The notes beneath the pieces are model-generated. The model saw only the letters and a program-made list of their open reading frames with translations, had not been told where the DNA came from and did not search any database. Both the position numbers and the translations under genes were made by a program. Of a DNA stretch of 64,000 bases, positions 24,151 through 32,969 are shown piece after piece. The stretch comes from Chryseobacterium camelliae (GTDB lineage: Bacteria; Bacteroidota; Bacteroidia; Flavobacteriales; Weeksellaceae), in the NCBI RefSeq assembly GCF_027920545.1, contig NZ_CP115859.1, positions 186,001 to 250,000 on the forward strand, read 5' to 3'. How positions within the stretch are numbered: the first letter of the stretch is position 1; each line of letters opens with the position of its first letter.

Positions 24151-24178
24151 AAAGCCGTCCGGAAGGATGGCTTTTTTT
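24151..24178 (+). terminator. Intrinsic terminator after the immunophilin operon
   Basis: Stem AAAGCCGTCC with GGATGGCTTT (one G-U pair), loop GGAA, then a run of T. Confidence 0.85.
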
Positions 24179-24259
24179 ATTCGGTTAAAATATATTCTGT
24201 AACGATCAATCTATATTCAGCGACTTATTTGATAAAGATATAATCAGAAAATTTTAATA

Positions 24260-24838
24260 ATGATGAAAACCAAATCACTTCTATTTTTATTTGTTTTGTT
24301 ATCGTTCATTTCTTTTGCCCAAACAAAAGCCAATACGGATGATATGGCGATAAAGAAAAACTTTACTTATTTTATAAACAGTATCAAAACTAAAAAGATT
24401 GACCAGGCGGTAAATTGTATCTATCCTAAATTTTTTACAGTCATTCCCAAAGAACAGATGACCCAGGTTTTAAATTTGACCTACAACAATCCGTTTATGA
24501 AGATCGATGTACAGAATCTGCAGTTTGGGAGTCTTGAAAAACCGGAGTTAATTAATGGTGAATATTTTTCTATTACCAATTACTATCTTAAAATGAAATG
24601 TAATGTAAGCTCTATGAACGACGAAATGAAAAAACAGATGAGTGCTGCTTTAATAAGTAAATACGGTAAGAATAACGTAAAATATTTAGCTAATGAAGGT
24701 GCATATCTTATCAATGCCAATATGAAAGCTTGTGCGGTATCAAAAGATAAGAAATATTGGAAATTTGTGATGCTTGAGAAAGAATATAAAACTCAGCTGG
24801 TAAAAGTTTTGCCAAAGAAAATTTTGGATAAAGTTTAG
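24260..24838 (+). CDS. Exported hypothetical protein, 192 residues
   Basis: A signal peptide ends at SFISFAQ near residue 21. The mature part is about 170 residues with no motif I can name. It contains a conserved-looking segment, MAIKKNFTYFINSIKTKKIDQAVNCIYPKFF, that suggests an NTF2-like or similar alpha+beta fold, but this is only a guess. It has its own terminator, which lies between it and the convergent exported protein on the other strand. Confidence 0.7.
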   Translation: MMKTKSLLFLFVLLSFISFAQTKANTDDMAIKKNFTYFINSIKTKKIDQAVNCIYPKFFTVIPKEQMTQVLNLTYNNPFMKIDVQNLQFGSLEKPELINGEYFSITNYYLKMKCNVSSMNDEMKKQMSAALISKYGKNNVKYLANEGAYLINANMKACAVSKDKKYWKFVMLEKEYKTQLVKVLPKKILDKV

Positions 24839-24860
24839 ATTCCAAACCTCAGTAATTATT

Positions 24861-24896
24861 AAAAGCCCTCTGCCTGTTTTTAAGGAGAGGGCTTTT
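24861..24896. terminator. Bidirectional terminator between two exported proteins
   Basis: Stem AAAAGCCCTCT (24861-24871) with AGAGGGCTTTT (24886-24896), with inner pairs CCT/AGG. Confidence 0.75.
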
Positions 24897-24910
24897 ATAT
24901 GTCATTAATT

Positions 24911-25486
24911 TTACTCAGTCTGATCAAGATAGGTCAAGCTAGAACCTTTTATAAATTCATCCAAAGAAGTATTTTCCTTTGCATTTTTATTGGTGAGTTC
25001 AATCAGGTAATAAATGGTGCTATTGATCCTGTTGTCTTTAAAAGTTATTTTGAATCTTTTAGCTTTAGGATTGGAGCTTGTAAACGTAAGTTCTTTAATA
25101 TTACTCAGTTTTACATTATTGACATCAAAAGATGCACGAGGATCTTTCTGAAGTTTTAAAAATCTTTTCTGTGTTTTATCTGTGGTTTCATCTAAGAATT
25201 TTTCCATTTGATAATCAGTCAGCAATTGCGGATAAATAAGTCCTTCTTTTAATAGAGAGGCTATTACTTTATCAGATTTATCATAATAAATGATTTTATT
25301 GTCAAACTGTACCTGAATATCTTTTGCAGTTATTTTCCCTTCAAATCTTTTATAGTTTTTCTTTTTGTATTCCGTTTTAAAATGCTCGACAATAGCTTGA
25401 TCTTTAGCGTTTAATGTTCCTTTTTTTTGACTGAAAGCAGGGCTGGATAATGATAAACACAAACCTAACGATAATAAAAGTTTCAT
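24911..25486 (-). CDS. Exported hypothetical protein, 191 residues
   Basis: A signal peptide ends near SPAFSQ (residue 20). The mature protein is Lys-rich and beta-rich, with segments KRFEGKITAKDIQVQFDNKIIYYD and KRFKITFKDNRINSTIYYLIEL. I do not recognise the family. It is convergent with another exported protein and shares its terminator. It is followed on the minus strand only by the terminator, and preceded by the Nudix-SDR-zinc finger block. Confidence 0.65.
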   Translation of the reverse strand: MKLLLSLGLCLSLSSPAFSQKKGTLNAKDQAIVEHFKTEYKKKNYKRFEGKITAKDIQVQFDNKIIYYDKSDKVIASLLKEGLIYPQLLTDYQMEKFLDETTDKTQKRFLKLQKDPRASFDVNNVKLSNIKELTFTSSNPKAKRFKITFKDNRINSTIYYLIELTNKNAKENTSLDEFIKGSSLTYLDQTE

Positions 25487-25517
25487 AATTTAAAATTTTT
25501 TCGTGTTGTAAGAAATT

Positions 25518-26099
25518 CTATAAAATACTTTTCAGACGAAGATATTGAATAAGCATGATAGTTTTAGCATCTTTAATATCACCTTTATCAATTAAATGGA
25601 GCGCTTTTTCAAAAGAAAGCTCCAAAACCTCAATATTTTCACCTTCTTCCTCAAGTCCGCCGCCATCATTTATTTTCATTTCATTGGAATATTCAGCAAT
25701 GAAAAAATGAAGAATTTCTGTAACTGAACCGGGAGACATATAAGCTTCGAATATTTTTTTGACTTCAGAAATTTTATAACCGGTTTCTTCTTCTGTTTCT
25801 CTTTTGATGCATTCTTCCGGCTGATTATCGTCTAGCAAACCTGCACAAGCTTCTATCAGCATTCCGTCAGGATTCCCGTTGATATACGTTGGTAGACGAA
25901 ATTGTCTGGTTAAGATAATCGTTTTATGATTAGTGTTGTAAAGTAAAATAACAGCTCCGTTTCCTCTGTCATATGCTTCCCGGCTTTGGATTTCTTTGTT
26001 ACCGTCTCTCTTTTCTATACTGAAAGTTACTTTTTTCAGCGTGTACCAGTTGTCTGACAATATTTCAGTGTTTTTAATCTTTATTTTTGGATTTTGCAT
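25518..26099 (-). CDS. Nudix hydrolase (ADP-sugar / GDP-mannose pyrophosphatase type)
   Basis: The 193-residue enzyme has a Nudix box with [26 protein letters not shown], and the N-terminal beta-sheet strands ([19 protein letters not shown] and [19 protein letters not shown]) typical of the NudF/NudK ADP-ribose and GDP-mannose pyrophosphatases. The SPGSVTE segment after the box is a mark of this group. It lies 8 bases after the epimerase-like gene on the same strand. Confidence 0.88.
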   Translation of the reverse strand: MQNPKIKIKNTEILSDNWYTLKKVTFSIEKRDGNKEIQSREAYDRGNGAVILLYNTNHKTIILTRQFRLPTYINGNPDGMLIEACAGLLDDNQPEECIKRETEEETGYKISEVKKIFEAYMSPGSVTEILHFFIAEYSNEMKINDGGGLEEEGENIEVLELSFEKALHLIDKGDIKDAKTIMLIQYLRLKSIL

Positions 26100-26107
26100 C
26101 TGTAATT

Positions 26108-27019
26108 TTATACTTTTTTTGATAATAAATCTTTTAAACTCTCTTGTAAATCAGGAAATTCAAACCGGAATCCTTCATCCTGAATTTTCTGTGAAGAAGC
26201 TCGGGAACCTTTCAGTAAAGCATTCGAAAGTTCTCCAAAGATAAGTTTTAAAACAAAGCCGGGAACATTAGGCATAAATAAAGGTTTGTTTACTATTTCT
26301 GCGATTTTCTTCGTTAAATTTTCATTAGTGGTATGTTCCGGTGAATTGGCATTATAAGCTCCGCTCATACGAACATTTTTTAGTGCAAATTCATAGATAG
26401 AACAAATATCTTTAATATGAATCCATGGCATATACTGTTTTCCGGTTCCTAAAGATGAACCAATACCATATTGTATAGGAAGAAGCATTTTTTTTAAAGC
26501 TCCTTCTTTTTCAGATAATACGACCGCAGTTCTTATTTTTACGACTCTTTCTGCCAGATTTTGTTCTTTAAATGCATCCGCAGCTCTTTCCCATAGAATG
26601 ACAACTTCACTTAAAAAATCATTTCCCGGACTATTCGTCTCCGTAAATATTTTCTCGGAAGTTATTGTTCCGTAATAATTAATTCCGGAAGCCGAAATAA
26701 AGGATTTAAGTCGTATGTTTTTCTTTTTTACAGCTTGTAAAAGAAGATTAGCGGAATCAACCCGGCTGGAAATTAATTCTTTTTTTCTTTCCGGAGTCCA
26801 TCTTTTTTCAGAAATATTGGCTCCGGCGAGATGAATAATATGGGAAACATTTTCTAAGGCAGCTTCATCAATTGTCCCATTTTTTATATTCCATTCGTAT
26901 TCATTCTCCCGCTTTTTATTTCGGGTAAGAAACCTTATTTCATAGTCGTTTTCAATTTTTTTTGACAGTTCTTGGGCTATTAATCCTCCGGCTCCCGTAA
27001 TCAATACTACTTCTTTCAT
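26108..27019 (-). CDS. TIGR01777 family NAD-dependent oxidoreductase (YfcH/SDR39U1)
   Basis: The 303-residue protein has the Rossmann motif TGAGGLIAQ near residues 7-15, then [20 protein letters not shown], the signature of the TIGR01777 epimerase-like family, and the late segment [21 protein letters not shown]. The C-terminal DUF1731 part ends with [29 protein letters not shown]. The reaction is unknown. It stands between a Nudix gene 8 bases downstream and a zinc-finger gene 12 bases upstream, so the three form an operon. Confidence 0.88.
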   Translation of the reverse strand: MKEVVLITGAGGLIAQELSKKIENDYEIRFLTRNKKRENEYEWNIKNGTIDEAALENVSHIIHLAGANISEKRWTPERKKELISSRVDSANLLLQAVKKKNIRLKSFISASGINYYGTITSEKIFTETNSPGNDFLSEVVILWERAADAFKEQNLAERVVKIRTAVVLSEKEGALKKMLLPIQYGIGSSLGTGKQYMPWIHIKDICSIYEFALKNVRMSGAYNANSPEHTTNENLTKKIAEIVNKPLFMPNVPGFVLKLIFGELSNALLKGSRASSQKIQDEGFRFEFPDLQESLKDLLSKKV

Positions 27020-27031
27020 TTCGTAAGTATT

Positions 27032-27376
27032 TTAAGCTTGATTTTTTACGATAAGTATATAGTTGTCTTCCAGTAATTTATATCCGTAATCGTAGATGAA
27101 CTTATATTCAGAACCATTCTTATATACCTTAATATTGGTGAAATAATTGAAATCAAAACCCAAGCCATCCAGTTTAGCTTTTGCGACTTTAGTTTTTCCT
27201 TCGGTATTGATATCAGTCAGAATACGATAATTTTTACGCAATTTGTTGTTGATGTTGCGCATCAGATTATTAGAATCTTTATTCTGCTTATTGTTGTAGG
27301 CATTTCTACAAGCATCATTGCAGAATTTTTTGTCGGATCTTCCGATGATTTTTTCACCGCATTCTAGACAATTCAT
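27032..27376 (-). CDS. Small zinc-binding hypothetical protein, 114 residues
   Basis: The first 25 residues hold four Cys in a C-x2-C-x12-C-x3-C pattern (C3, C6, C19, C23), as in zinc-ribbon proteins with CNDAC-type motifs. The rest is a basic, helical and beta region (LRKNYRILTDINTEGKTK, then GLGFDFNYFTNI) with no enzyme signature. It may bind nucleic acid, but this is inferred only from the zinc site and basic charge. It lies 6 bases from the HPP-family gene and 12 bases from the oxidoreductase gene, all on one strand. Confidence 0.75.
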   Translation of the reverse strand: MNCLECGEKIIGRSDKKFCNDACRNAYNNKQNKDSNNLMRNINNKLRKNYRILTDINTEGKTKVAKAKLDGLGFDFNYFTNIKVYKNGSEYKFIYDYGYKLLEDNYILIVKNQA

Positions 27377-27382
27377 AATTTT

Positions 27383-27985
27383 TTATTTTTTCATTTTGTG
27401 TGGATGTGCGTGCTTTTTCTTTAATAATCTCTTAAACCTTGTATGAGTAGGATAGCTTCTGTTAGGAGTAATATTGTTAAAAAATAAAGCGACAAGTAAT
27501 AATATGATACAACCTGATAAAACGGGTGATACAACATACCAATATCCCAATTCAGGAATTTTTCCTGTTGAACTTACCGCAATAAGTGCAGTAGCTCCAC
27601 CGGGAGGATGTAAGGTTTTTGTGTATTGCATCAAAACAATCGAAAATGCAACCGCTAAAGGAGCAGAAAGCCAAATAATATCAGGAACGATTTGATAAAC
27701 CGTAACACCTACCAATGCTGAGATAACGTGACCTCCAACCAGGTTTCTGGGTTGTGCTAAAGGACTTTGAATAGCTCCATAAATTAAAACACTGGACGCA
27801 CCAAAAGAACCGATAAGAAAAATATTTTCTGTTGCCGATAATGTGTGAGATTGTATAAAAGCAATAATTCCGATTCCAAAGAATGCCCCTAAAAAAGACC
27901 AGAAATGCTCTTTGTAATCTACCAGTGTTTCTTTGTATATCACATATTTTGATACTCTGAGTGTTCTTTTAAAGGTCTTCTTCAC
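27383..27985 (-). CDS. HPP family membrane protein
   Basis: The 200-residue protein has four or five hydrophobic helices (FLGAFFGIGIIAFIQ, NIFLIGSFGASSVLIYGAI, VISALVGVTVYQI, LAVAFSIVLMQ, SPVLSGCIILLLVALFF) and the HPPGGATALI motif that names the family. HPP proteins are thought to be small integral membrane transporters or channels, in plants for nitrite. It has a basic C-terminal tail (RLLKKKHAHPHKMKK). It is the first gene of the minus-strand block. Confidence 0.88.
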   Translation of the reverse strand: MKKTFKRTLRVSKYVIYKETLVDYKEHFWSFLGAFFGIGIIAFIQSHTLSATENIFLIGSFGASSVLIYGAIQSPLAQPRNLVGGHVISALVGVTVYQIVPDIIWLSAPLAVAFSIVLMQYTKTLHPPGGATALIAVSSTGKIPELGYWYVVSPVLSGCIILLLVALFFNNITPNRSYPTHTRFKRLLKKKHAHPHKMKK

Positions 27986-28159
27986 AATTTTTCTTTTTAT
28001 AAGCTAAAGATACAAAATATCCGTTTGCAAACGACTACAAATGAATTTAAATAATTTTTAACCGACTCGATGTGCAGATTTCCACAATCTTTGCTCCAGA
28101 GATTTGAGAATACAGTGAGCGTCTCTTATCTGATTGTTAAACTTTAAAATAATAAAATT

Positions 28160-28492
28160 ATGTCACTAAGAAACAAAGTAACATTAATTGGTTACACAGG
28201 AAAAGAAGTAGAAATGATCAACTTCGAAAACGGAAACATTAAAGCGACTGTATCGCTGGCTACAAATGACCATTATACCAATGCGAAAGGAGAGAAGGTA
28301 GAAGAAACACAATGGCACAATTTGGTTGCATTTGGGAAAACTGCGGAGATTTTTCAGAAATATGTTCCTAAAGGAAAAGAAATCGCCATAGAAGGAAAGT
28401 TAACCTACAGATCGTATGATGATAAGGATGGAGTAAAGAAATATATTACAGAAATACGTATAGACGAGATATTGCTTTTAGGGGGGAAATAA
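28160..28492 (+). CDS. ssb: Single-stranded DNA-binding protein, short form
   Basis: The 110-residue protein is a single OB-fold: MSLRNKVTLIGYTGKEVEMI, ETQWHNLVAFGKTAEIFQKYVPKGKEIAIEGKLTYRSYDDKDGVKKYITEI, with the conserved strands of SSB. It lacks the long flexible linker and the acidic tip (DDDIPF-like) that recruit partner proteins in full-length SSB, so it is probably a second, accessory SSB. It has its own upstream gap and is followed 84 bases later by an HRDC protein. Confidence 0.92.
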   Translation: MSLRNKVTLIGYTGKEVEMINFENGNIKATVSLATNDHYTNAKGEKVEETQWHNLVAFGKTAEIFQKYVPKGKEIAIEGKLTYRSYDDKDGVKKYITEIRIDEILLLGGK

Positions 28493-28576
28493 ATATTTCT
28501 GGTTGTAAGAAAATTTTGGATTTACATCATAAATAGAACTCTTATCAGAACGTTAAACACAATAAAATCATATCAG

Positions 28577-29035
28577 ATGAAAATTAAAGTTTTAAAAGTG
28601 AGAATCGCAGAAGAATTTTTGCGTATCGATCAAAAAAAGATTGATCAGTTTCTGAATGAACATCAAATACTAAACGTTGAAACGGCTTTCGTACATGATG
28701 GTAATTTTTGGTCGGTTATTTTCTACTATGCAGAAATTGAAGCTTCAATTACAATTAATAGTGTAAAAGATTCTAAAGCTATAAAATATTCAGCTGAAGA
28801 CGAGATTCTAACAGCGGATGATATTAAGATTTTAGATGCTTTAAAGCTATGGAGATCAGAAAAAGCCAAAGAGCATAATCTTCCTTCTTATTTTATTGCA
28901 ACAAATAAAGAACTGACTTCGGTTGCTAAATATAAACCCGCTAAAAAAGAAGAATTATTAGACATTAAAGGTTTTGGAAAACATAAGATTGAAAATTATG
29001 GAGAAGAAATTTTAGAAATTTTAGAAAGTGTATGA
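28577..29035 (+). CDS. HRDC domain-containing protein
   Basis: The 152-residue protein ends in a complete HRDC domain (about residues 72-150: DIKILDALKLWRSEKAKEHNLPSYFIATNKELTSVA, KKEELLDIKGFGKHKIENYGEEI), the helical nucleic acid-binding fold found in RecQ and RNase D. The N-terminal 60 residues have no motif I know. A free HRDC protein next to ssb hints at work on DNA, but the role is not known. Confidence 0.85.
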   Translation: MKIKVLKVRIAEEFLRIDQKKIDQFLNEHQILNVETAFVHDGNFWSVIFYYAEIEASITINSVKDSKAIKYSAEDEILTADDIKILDALKLWRSEKAKEHNLPSYFIATNKELTSVAKYKPAKKEELLDIKGFGKHKIENYGEEILEILESV

Positions 29036-29091
29036 TTAAATATTGAATGATAAGAATGGGATTAAACACAAATGATGATTTCTTTATTTTG

Positions 29092-29122
29092 AAAGCCAAA
29101 GAAGGTATTTCTTTGGCTTTTT
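29092..29122 (+). terminator. Intrinsic terminator before hisS
   Basis: Stem AAAGCCAAAGAA with TTCTTTGGCTTT, loop GGTAT, then T run. Confidence 0.85.
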
Positions 29123-29197
29123 AATACCGGAAAAGTCTTTTCAAATGCTTACTTTTGCATACTCAATCATTATCAACTATCAATCATCATTTATAAA

Positions 29198-30625
29198 ATG
29201 AAGCCAAGTTTAGCAAAAGGAACGAGAGATTTTACAGCTTTAGAAGTTTCCAGAAGAAGATATATCATCAATATTTTACAGAAAAATTTTGAATTGTTTG
29301 GTTTTCAGCCATTAGAAACTCCCAGTTTTGAAAACCTGTCTACATTGACCGGAAAATATGGTGAAGAAGGTGATCGCTTGATTTTTAAGATTTTAAACTC
29401 CGGAGATTATTTAAAAGATGTTAAAGAATTGTCTGATATAATAAATAAACAAGATTATTCTAAAGAACAAATAGATAGGGATTTACAAATGGTCCCTTCA
29501 CATGATAATATTTTTTCAAATGTTGATTCTAAAAAATTAATCCCTTATATTTCTGATAAAGCTCTTCGCTATGATCTTACAGTACCTTTTGCAAGATTTG
29601 TTGCCATGAATCATGGAAAATTGACTTTTCCTTACAAACGTTACCAAATTCAGCCGGTTTGGAGAGCTGATCGTCCTCAGAAGGGTAGATTCAGAGAATT
29701 TTACCAGTGTGATGCTGACGTGGTGGGAAGCGAAAGTCTTTGGCAGGAAGTTGAATTGGTACAGTTATATTTAAAATCTTTTTCACAGCTTAATGTTTCA
29801 GTAACGATTCATATGAATAACAGGAAGATTCTTTCCGGTTTAGCAGAATATGCTGGAATTACAGATAAACTGATTGATTTTACTGTAGCTCTTGACAAAT
29901 TAGATAAAATTGGGAAAGATGGCGTGGTAAAAGAATTGTTAGAAAGAGAAATTACCCAAGACTCAATTGATAAACTGGATTTCCTTTTCAATCAATCGGA
30001 TGATGCTCTGGAAAATCTTCTTCAATTGAAAGAGAAATTTGCAGGCAATGAAACCGGGTTGAAAGGAGTTGAAGAATTAGAATTCGTACTTACTCAATCA
30101 GTTAATTTGGGTGTAGATATTCAGAATCTTGTTTTTGATATCACGCTGGCAAGAGGCTTAGATTATTATACAGGCGCTATTTTTGAGGTAAAGGCTGATG
30201 AAGCACAAATGGGCTCTATTGGTGGAGGCGGAAGATATGATAACCTTACAGAAGTTTTTGGGGTAAAAAATGTTCCTGGCATAGGAATTTCATTCGGTCT
30301 TGACAGAATTTATCTGGTGATGGAAGAACTTAATCTTTTCCCGGAAGAAGCAACTTCGAGTGTGGAGTATCTTTTTGCTAATTTTGGAGGAGAAGAAACC
30401 CTGGATGCTTTAAAATTGATTAATCAATTAAGAGAAAATGGTATTTCTGCAGAACTTTATCCTGAAAATGCAAAGTTGAATAAACAATTTACCTACGCAG
30501 AAAAGAAAGGAATTAAAAATCTTGCCTTCTTAGGTGGTGAAGAAATTAAAAATAATACGGTAAGATTTAAAAACCTGGAAACCGGTGAGCAAAAAACAAT
30601 TTCTCAACAAGAGTTTTTAGCATAA
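29198..30625 (+). CDS. hisS: Histidine--tRNA ligase
   Basis: The 475-residue protein is a class II tRNA synthetase. Motif 2 is [24 protein letters not shown]; the histidine-specific motif [15 protein letters not shown] is present; motif 3 is [14 protein letters not shown] near residue 368, and the C-terminal anticodon-binding domain follows. It charges tRNA-His. A terminator precedes and another follows, so it is transcribed alone. Confidence 0.97.
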   Translation: MKPSLAKGTRDFTALEVSRRRYIINILQKNFELFGFQPLETPSFENLSTLTGKYGEEGDRLIFKILNSGDYLKDVKELSDIINKQDYSKEQIDRDLQMVPSHDNIFSNVDSKKLIPYISDKALRYDLTVPFARFVAMNHGKLTFPYKRYQIQPVWRADRPQKGRFREFYQCDADVVGSESLWQEVELVQLYLKSFSQLNVSVTIHMNNRKILSGLAEYAGITDKLIDFTVALDKLDKIGKDGVVKELLEREITQDSIDKLDFLFNQSDDALENLLQLKEKFAGNETGLKGVEELEFVLTQSVNLGVDIQNLVFDITLARGLDYYTGAIFEVKADEAQMGSIGGGGRYDNLTEVFGVKNVPGIGISFGLDRIYLVMEELNLFPEEATSSVEYLFANFGGEETLDALKLINQLRENGISAELYPENAKLNKQFTYAEKKGIKNLAFLGGEEIKNNTVRFKNLETGEQKTISQQEFLA

Positions 30626-30647
30626 AAATATCAGATTAATGAAAAAT

Positions 30648-30689
30648 AAAATTCCGGCTAATCTTCTGCGAAGACAGCCGGAATTTTTT
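30648..30689. terminator. Bidirectional terminator after hisS
   Basis: Stem AAAATTCCGGCT (30648-30659) with AGCCGGAATTTT (30676-30687), with an inner TCTTC/GAAGA stem. It also ends the TerD-like gene on the other strand. Confidence 0.85.
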
Positions 30690-30710
30690 ATATACTTTAT
30701 TTACGTTTTC

Positions 30711-31376
30711 TTAGTTAGGAAAATACTCATGGCTTTTTGCCTGCATTACCATTTTTTTATCCTGTAAACTTTTACCAATTGCTTCAAATTTCCACTCATT
30801 ATTAAATTTAAGCAGTCTCCCTAAAAGTAAGGTGCCTTTTTTCACGGAGTCTTCATCCCTGGGAATTTCAAATTGGCAATGAGTTTCTGTAATTTGATGA
30901 ACATTGCCTTCATACATCTGAATTTTTACAGAAGGAACTAATGAAAAATCTATGGTATTGACCTTTTTATGATCAATGTGGAGATAAAAAAAGATTTGAT
31001 CGATTTCGGAATTAATTTTTTCCAGATTTATTTTAATGAGTTTTTTATCAGAATTCTGCACAGTCGGATTTTCGTTTTCCTGATATCTAAAAGCTTCATC
31101 TTTAGAGGTAAGCTTTCCTAATGGAAAATTATTCTGAATAAGCCAACTGTTATATTTTGGTGAATGAATCCAGTCAATTTTGCTTCCATCCTTAGCAAAC
31201 ATAATGCAACTTAATTCAAGATCAATTTCTGTTAAATTTTTTCGGTTAAAAAGATTTTGATAAAAAGATAAAGAAGATTTTATTTCTCCCCAACTCACTC
31301 CCAGACAAAAGTTGTTAAGGTTTCTTTCGGAATGTTTTTTAAGCGAAAAGAGATCTCCCTTTTTTAAGTTTAACAT
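30711..31376 (-). CDS. TerD family stress protein
   Basis: The 221-residue product starts LNLKKGDLFSLKK and has NFCLGVSWG, DLELSCIMFAKDG, a DEAFRYQENE-like acidic stretch and IDQIFFYLHI. These follow the order of the TerD fold, which binds calcium and is linked to tellurite resistance and envelope stress. The usual DxDx calcium ligands (DLDASAF) are changed to DLELSCI, so metal binding may be altered. No other ter gene is adjacent. I chose the second ATG. Confidence 0.65.
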   Translation of the reverse strand: MLNLKKGDLFSLKKHSERNLNNFCLGVSWGEIKSSLSFYQNLFNRKNLTEIDLELSCIMFAKDGSKIDWIHSPKYNSWLIQNNFPLGKLTSKDEAFRYQENENPTVQNSDKKLIKINLEKINSEIDQIFFYLHIDHKKVNTIDFSLVPSVKIQMYEGNVHQITETHCQFEIPRDEDSVKKGTLLLGRLLKFNNEWKFEAIGKSLQDKKMVMQAKSHEYFPN

Positions 31377-31512
31377 GATCATGGTACGTTTTAAATGGCT
31401 ATGGTTTTTTGGTTTTATAAGTTTTGGTTTGGATGTCGCAAATTTATATATTTTCTTTATTAAAACTATGTGAATTTGTGTAAAAAAATTGTAAATTTTA
31501 ACAATATGATAA

Positions 31513-31539
31513 TTGTTTCATTATTTAGTGATATATTTG
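31513..31539 (+). promoter_or_regulatory. Promoter of the methyltransferase gene
   Basis: TTG (31513-31515), 16 bases, TATATTTG (31532-31539): the -33/-7 pattern of Bacteroidota. It lies 35 bases before the start codon. Confidence 0.6.
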
Positions 31540-31573
31540 TTATTGAAAATGTACTTAATTTATAAATAACATA

Positions 31574-32374
31574 ATGGAGAATTATTTGGAAATAAACAGA
31601 AAATCCTGGAACGCAAAAGTAGAACCGCATTTGAAATCTGACTTCTACTTTGTGGATGAATTTGTGAACGGAAGAACTTCATTAAACACAATAGAATTGG
31701 ACCTTTTGGGAGATATTCATAATAAAAAGATCCTTCATTTACAATGTCATTTCGGACAAGATTCGATTTCCTTATCGAGAATGGGGGCAAAGGTAACAGG
31801 TGTTGATTTGTCAGACAAAGCAATTGAAGAAGCGAAAAATCTGGCTGAAAAATGTGGAACCGATACCCAATTTGTTTGTTGTGATATCTACAGTCTTCCC
31901 GATTTTTTAAATGAAAAATTTGATATCGTTTTTACAAGCTATGGTACAATAGGCTGGTTACCGGATCTGGAAAAGTGGGCATATATTATCAGTTATTTTC
32001 TGAAAGAAAACGGAAAATTCATCATGGCAGAATTTCATCCGGCTGTTTGGATGTTTGATGATGATTTTACCAAAATCTCCTATAATTACTTTAATGAAAA
32101 ACCTATTGTAGAAACGTATGAAGGAACATATGCCGATCAGTCTGCGGAAATTAAGCAAGAATATGTAATGTGGAATCATTCTTTGGCAGAAGTTCTTCAG
32201 AATTTGATGAAAAATAATATGGACCTTCAGAATTTTAATGAGTACGACTGGTCTCCATATCCTTGCTTCAGGCATGTGGAAGAATTTGAAAAAGGAAAAT
32301 GGAGAATTCCCCAGTTTGGAAATAAAATGCCATTAGTTTATGCTTTAAAAGCACAGAAAAAGCCATCATTATGA
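31574..32374 (+). CDS. Class I SAM-dependent methyltransferase
   Basis: The 266-residue protein has motif I in the form KKILHLQCHFGQDSI, where the usual GxGxG is replaced by LQCHFGQ, and VTGVDLSDKAIEEAK as motif II with its acidic ribose-binding Asp. FDIVFTSYGTIGW and GKFIMAEFHPAVW give motifs IV and V. The fold is a class I methyltransferase; the substrate is unknown. Its 3' end runs into a perfect terminator stem. Confidence 0.85.
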   Translation: MENYLEINRKSWNAKVEPHLKSDFYFVDEFVNGRTSLNTIELDLLGDIHNKKILHLQCHFGQDSISLSRMGAKVTGVDLSDKAIEEAKNLAEKCGTDTQFVCCDIYSLPDFLNEKFDIVFTSYGTIGWLPDLEKWAYIISYFLKENGKFIMAEFHPAVWMFDDDFTKISYNYFNEKPIVETYEGTYADQSAEIKQEYVMWNHSLAEVLQNLMKNNMDLQNFNEYDWSPYPCFRHVEEFEKGKWRIPQFGNKMPLVYALKAQKKPSL

Positions 32375-32386
32375 TGGCTTTTTCTG
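32354..32386. terminator. Terminator overlapping the methyltransferase 3' end
   Basis: A 15-bp perfect stem (32354-32368 with 32372-32386) begins inside the last codons of the methyltransferase (stop 32372-32374). It also lies just after the 3' end of the YtxH-like gene on the minus strand. Confidence 0.85.
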
Positions 32387-32418
32387 GTGTATATGAATGT
32401 TAAATTGTGTTGAGATAT

Positions 32419-32655
32419 TTAAAAGTTTGTATCCTGAACCTTCGCTTTGGTTTCTTCTACTTTATCCTGAACCTGGGAAGCTACCTCATTTGCTTTATTT
32501 TTAATTTCATTTCCCCATTTATTAAGATTATCTTTTGCAGAATTAATTTTATCCTTTACAGCTTGTTGCTGCTCAGGGGTAGATTTTTTATACTTCCAAT
32601 ATGCTAAAGCTCCTAAACCTAATAAAGCCAATAAGCCATTTGTTTTATTTCCCAT
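32419..32655 (-). CDS. YtxH-like small membrane protein, 78 residues
   Basis: The product starts GNKTNGLLALLGLGALAYWKYKKS, a single hydrophobic helix followed by basic residues, and continues as a long amphipathic helix rich in Lys, Ala, Asp and Gln (KDKINSAKDNLNKWGNEIKNKANEVASQVQDKVEETK). This is the YtxH/general stress pattern. A TTGGCAC box 59-65 bases upstream is a possible sigma-54 signal, which would fit stress control. Confidence 0.8.
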   Translation of the reverse strand: MGNKTNGLLALLGLGALAYWKYKKSTPEQQQAVKDKINSAKDNLNKWGNEIKNKANEVASQVQDKVEETKAKVQDTNF

Positions 32656-32969
32656 GATTTCCGATTTTAAAAGTTAATAATTAAGATTTGATATCAATAT
32701 GTATGTAAAATGTGTGCCAAAAGATGAATAAATGTAATAAAATAATGTTAAAATTTCATTTTTATTAATCGATTTATCAGCGTATTGAATGATGAAATTA
32801 TTAATTGTCTGCAGTTTTTAATAATAAAAGGCTATTACTTAAATTTAATGATGAAAACTGCTACTATACAAGGGATAAATTTATATATTTGAGTGACATC
32901 CAAATTTTAAAATAAAATAGATTTTGAAATGCTCTTTTTCTGATGTTTTTGCTTCAAAATCGATTGGCT
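32656..32969. other. 314-base gap between YtxH-like gene and glgB
   Basis: The gap holds the TTGGCAC box for the minus-strand gene and, for glgB, the -7 box TATATTTG at 32884-32891 with a leader of about 75 bases. The remainder is AT-rich with no gene. Confidence 0.5.
32714..32720 (-). promoter_or_regulatory. Sigma-54-like -24 box of the YtxH-like gene
   Basis: TTGGCAC on the minus strand, followed at the -12 position by TTAC. Half of the -12 dinucleotide (GC) is lost. Confidence 0.4.

Noticed and set aside
24899..25159. An 86-residue plus-strand frame in the exported protein gene at 24911-25486
   Set aside because: Antisense to a protein with a clear signal peptide; no start signal of its own.
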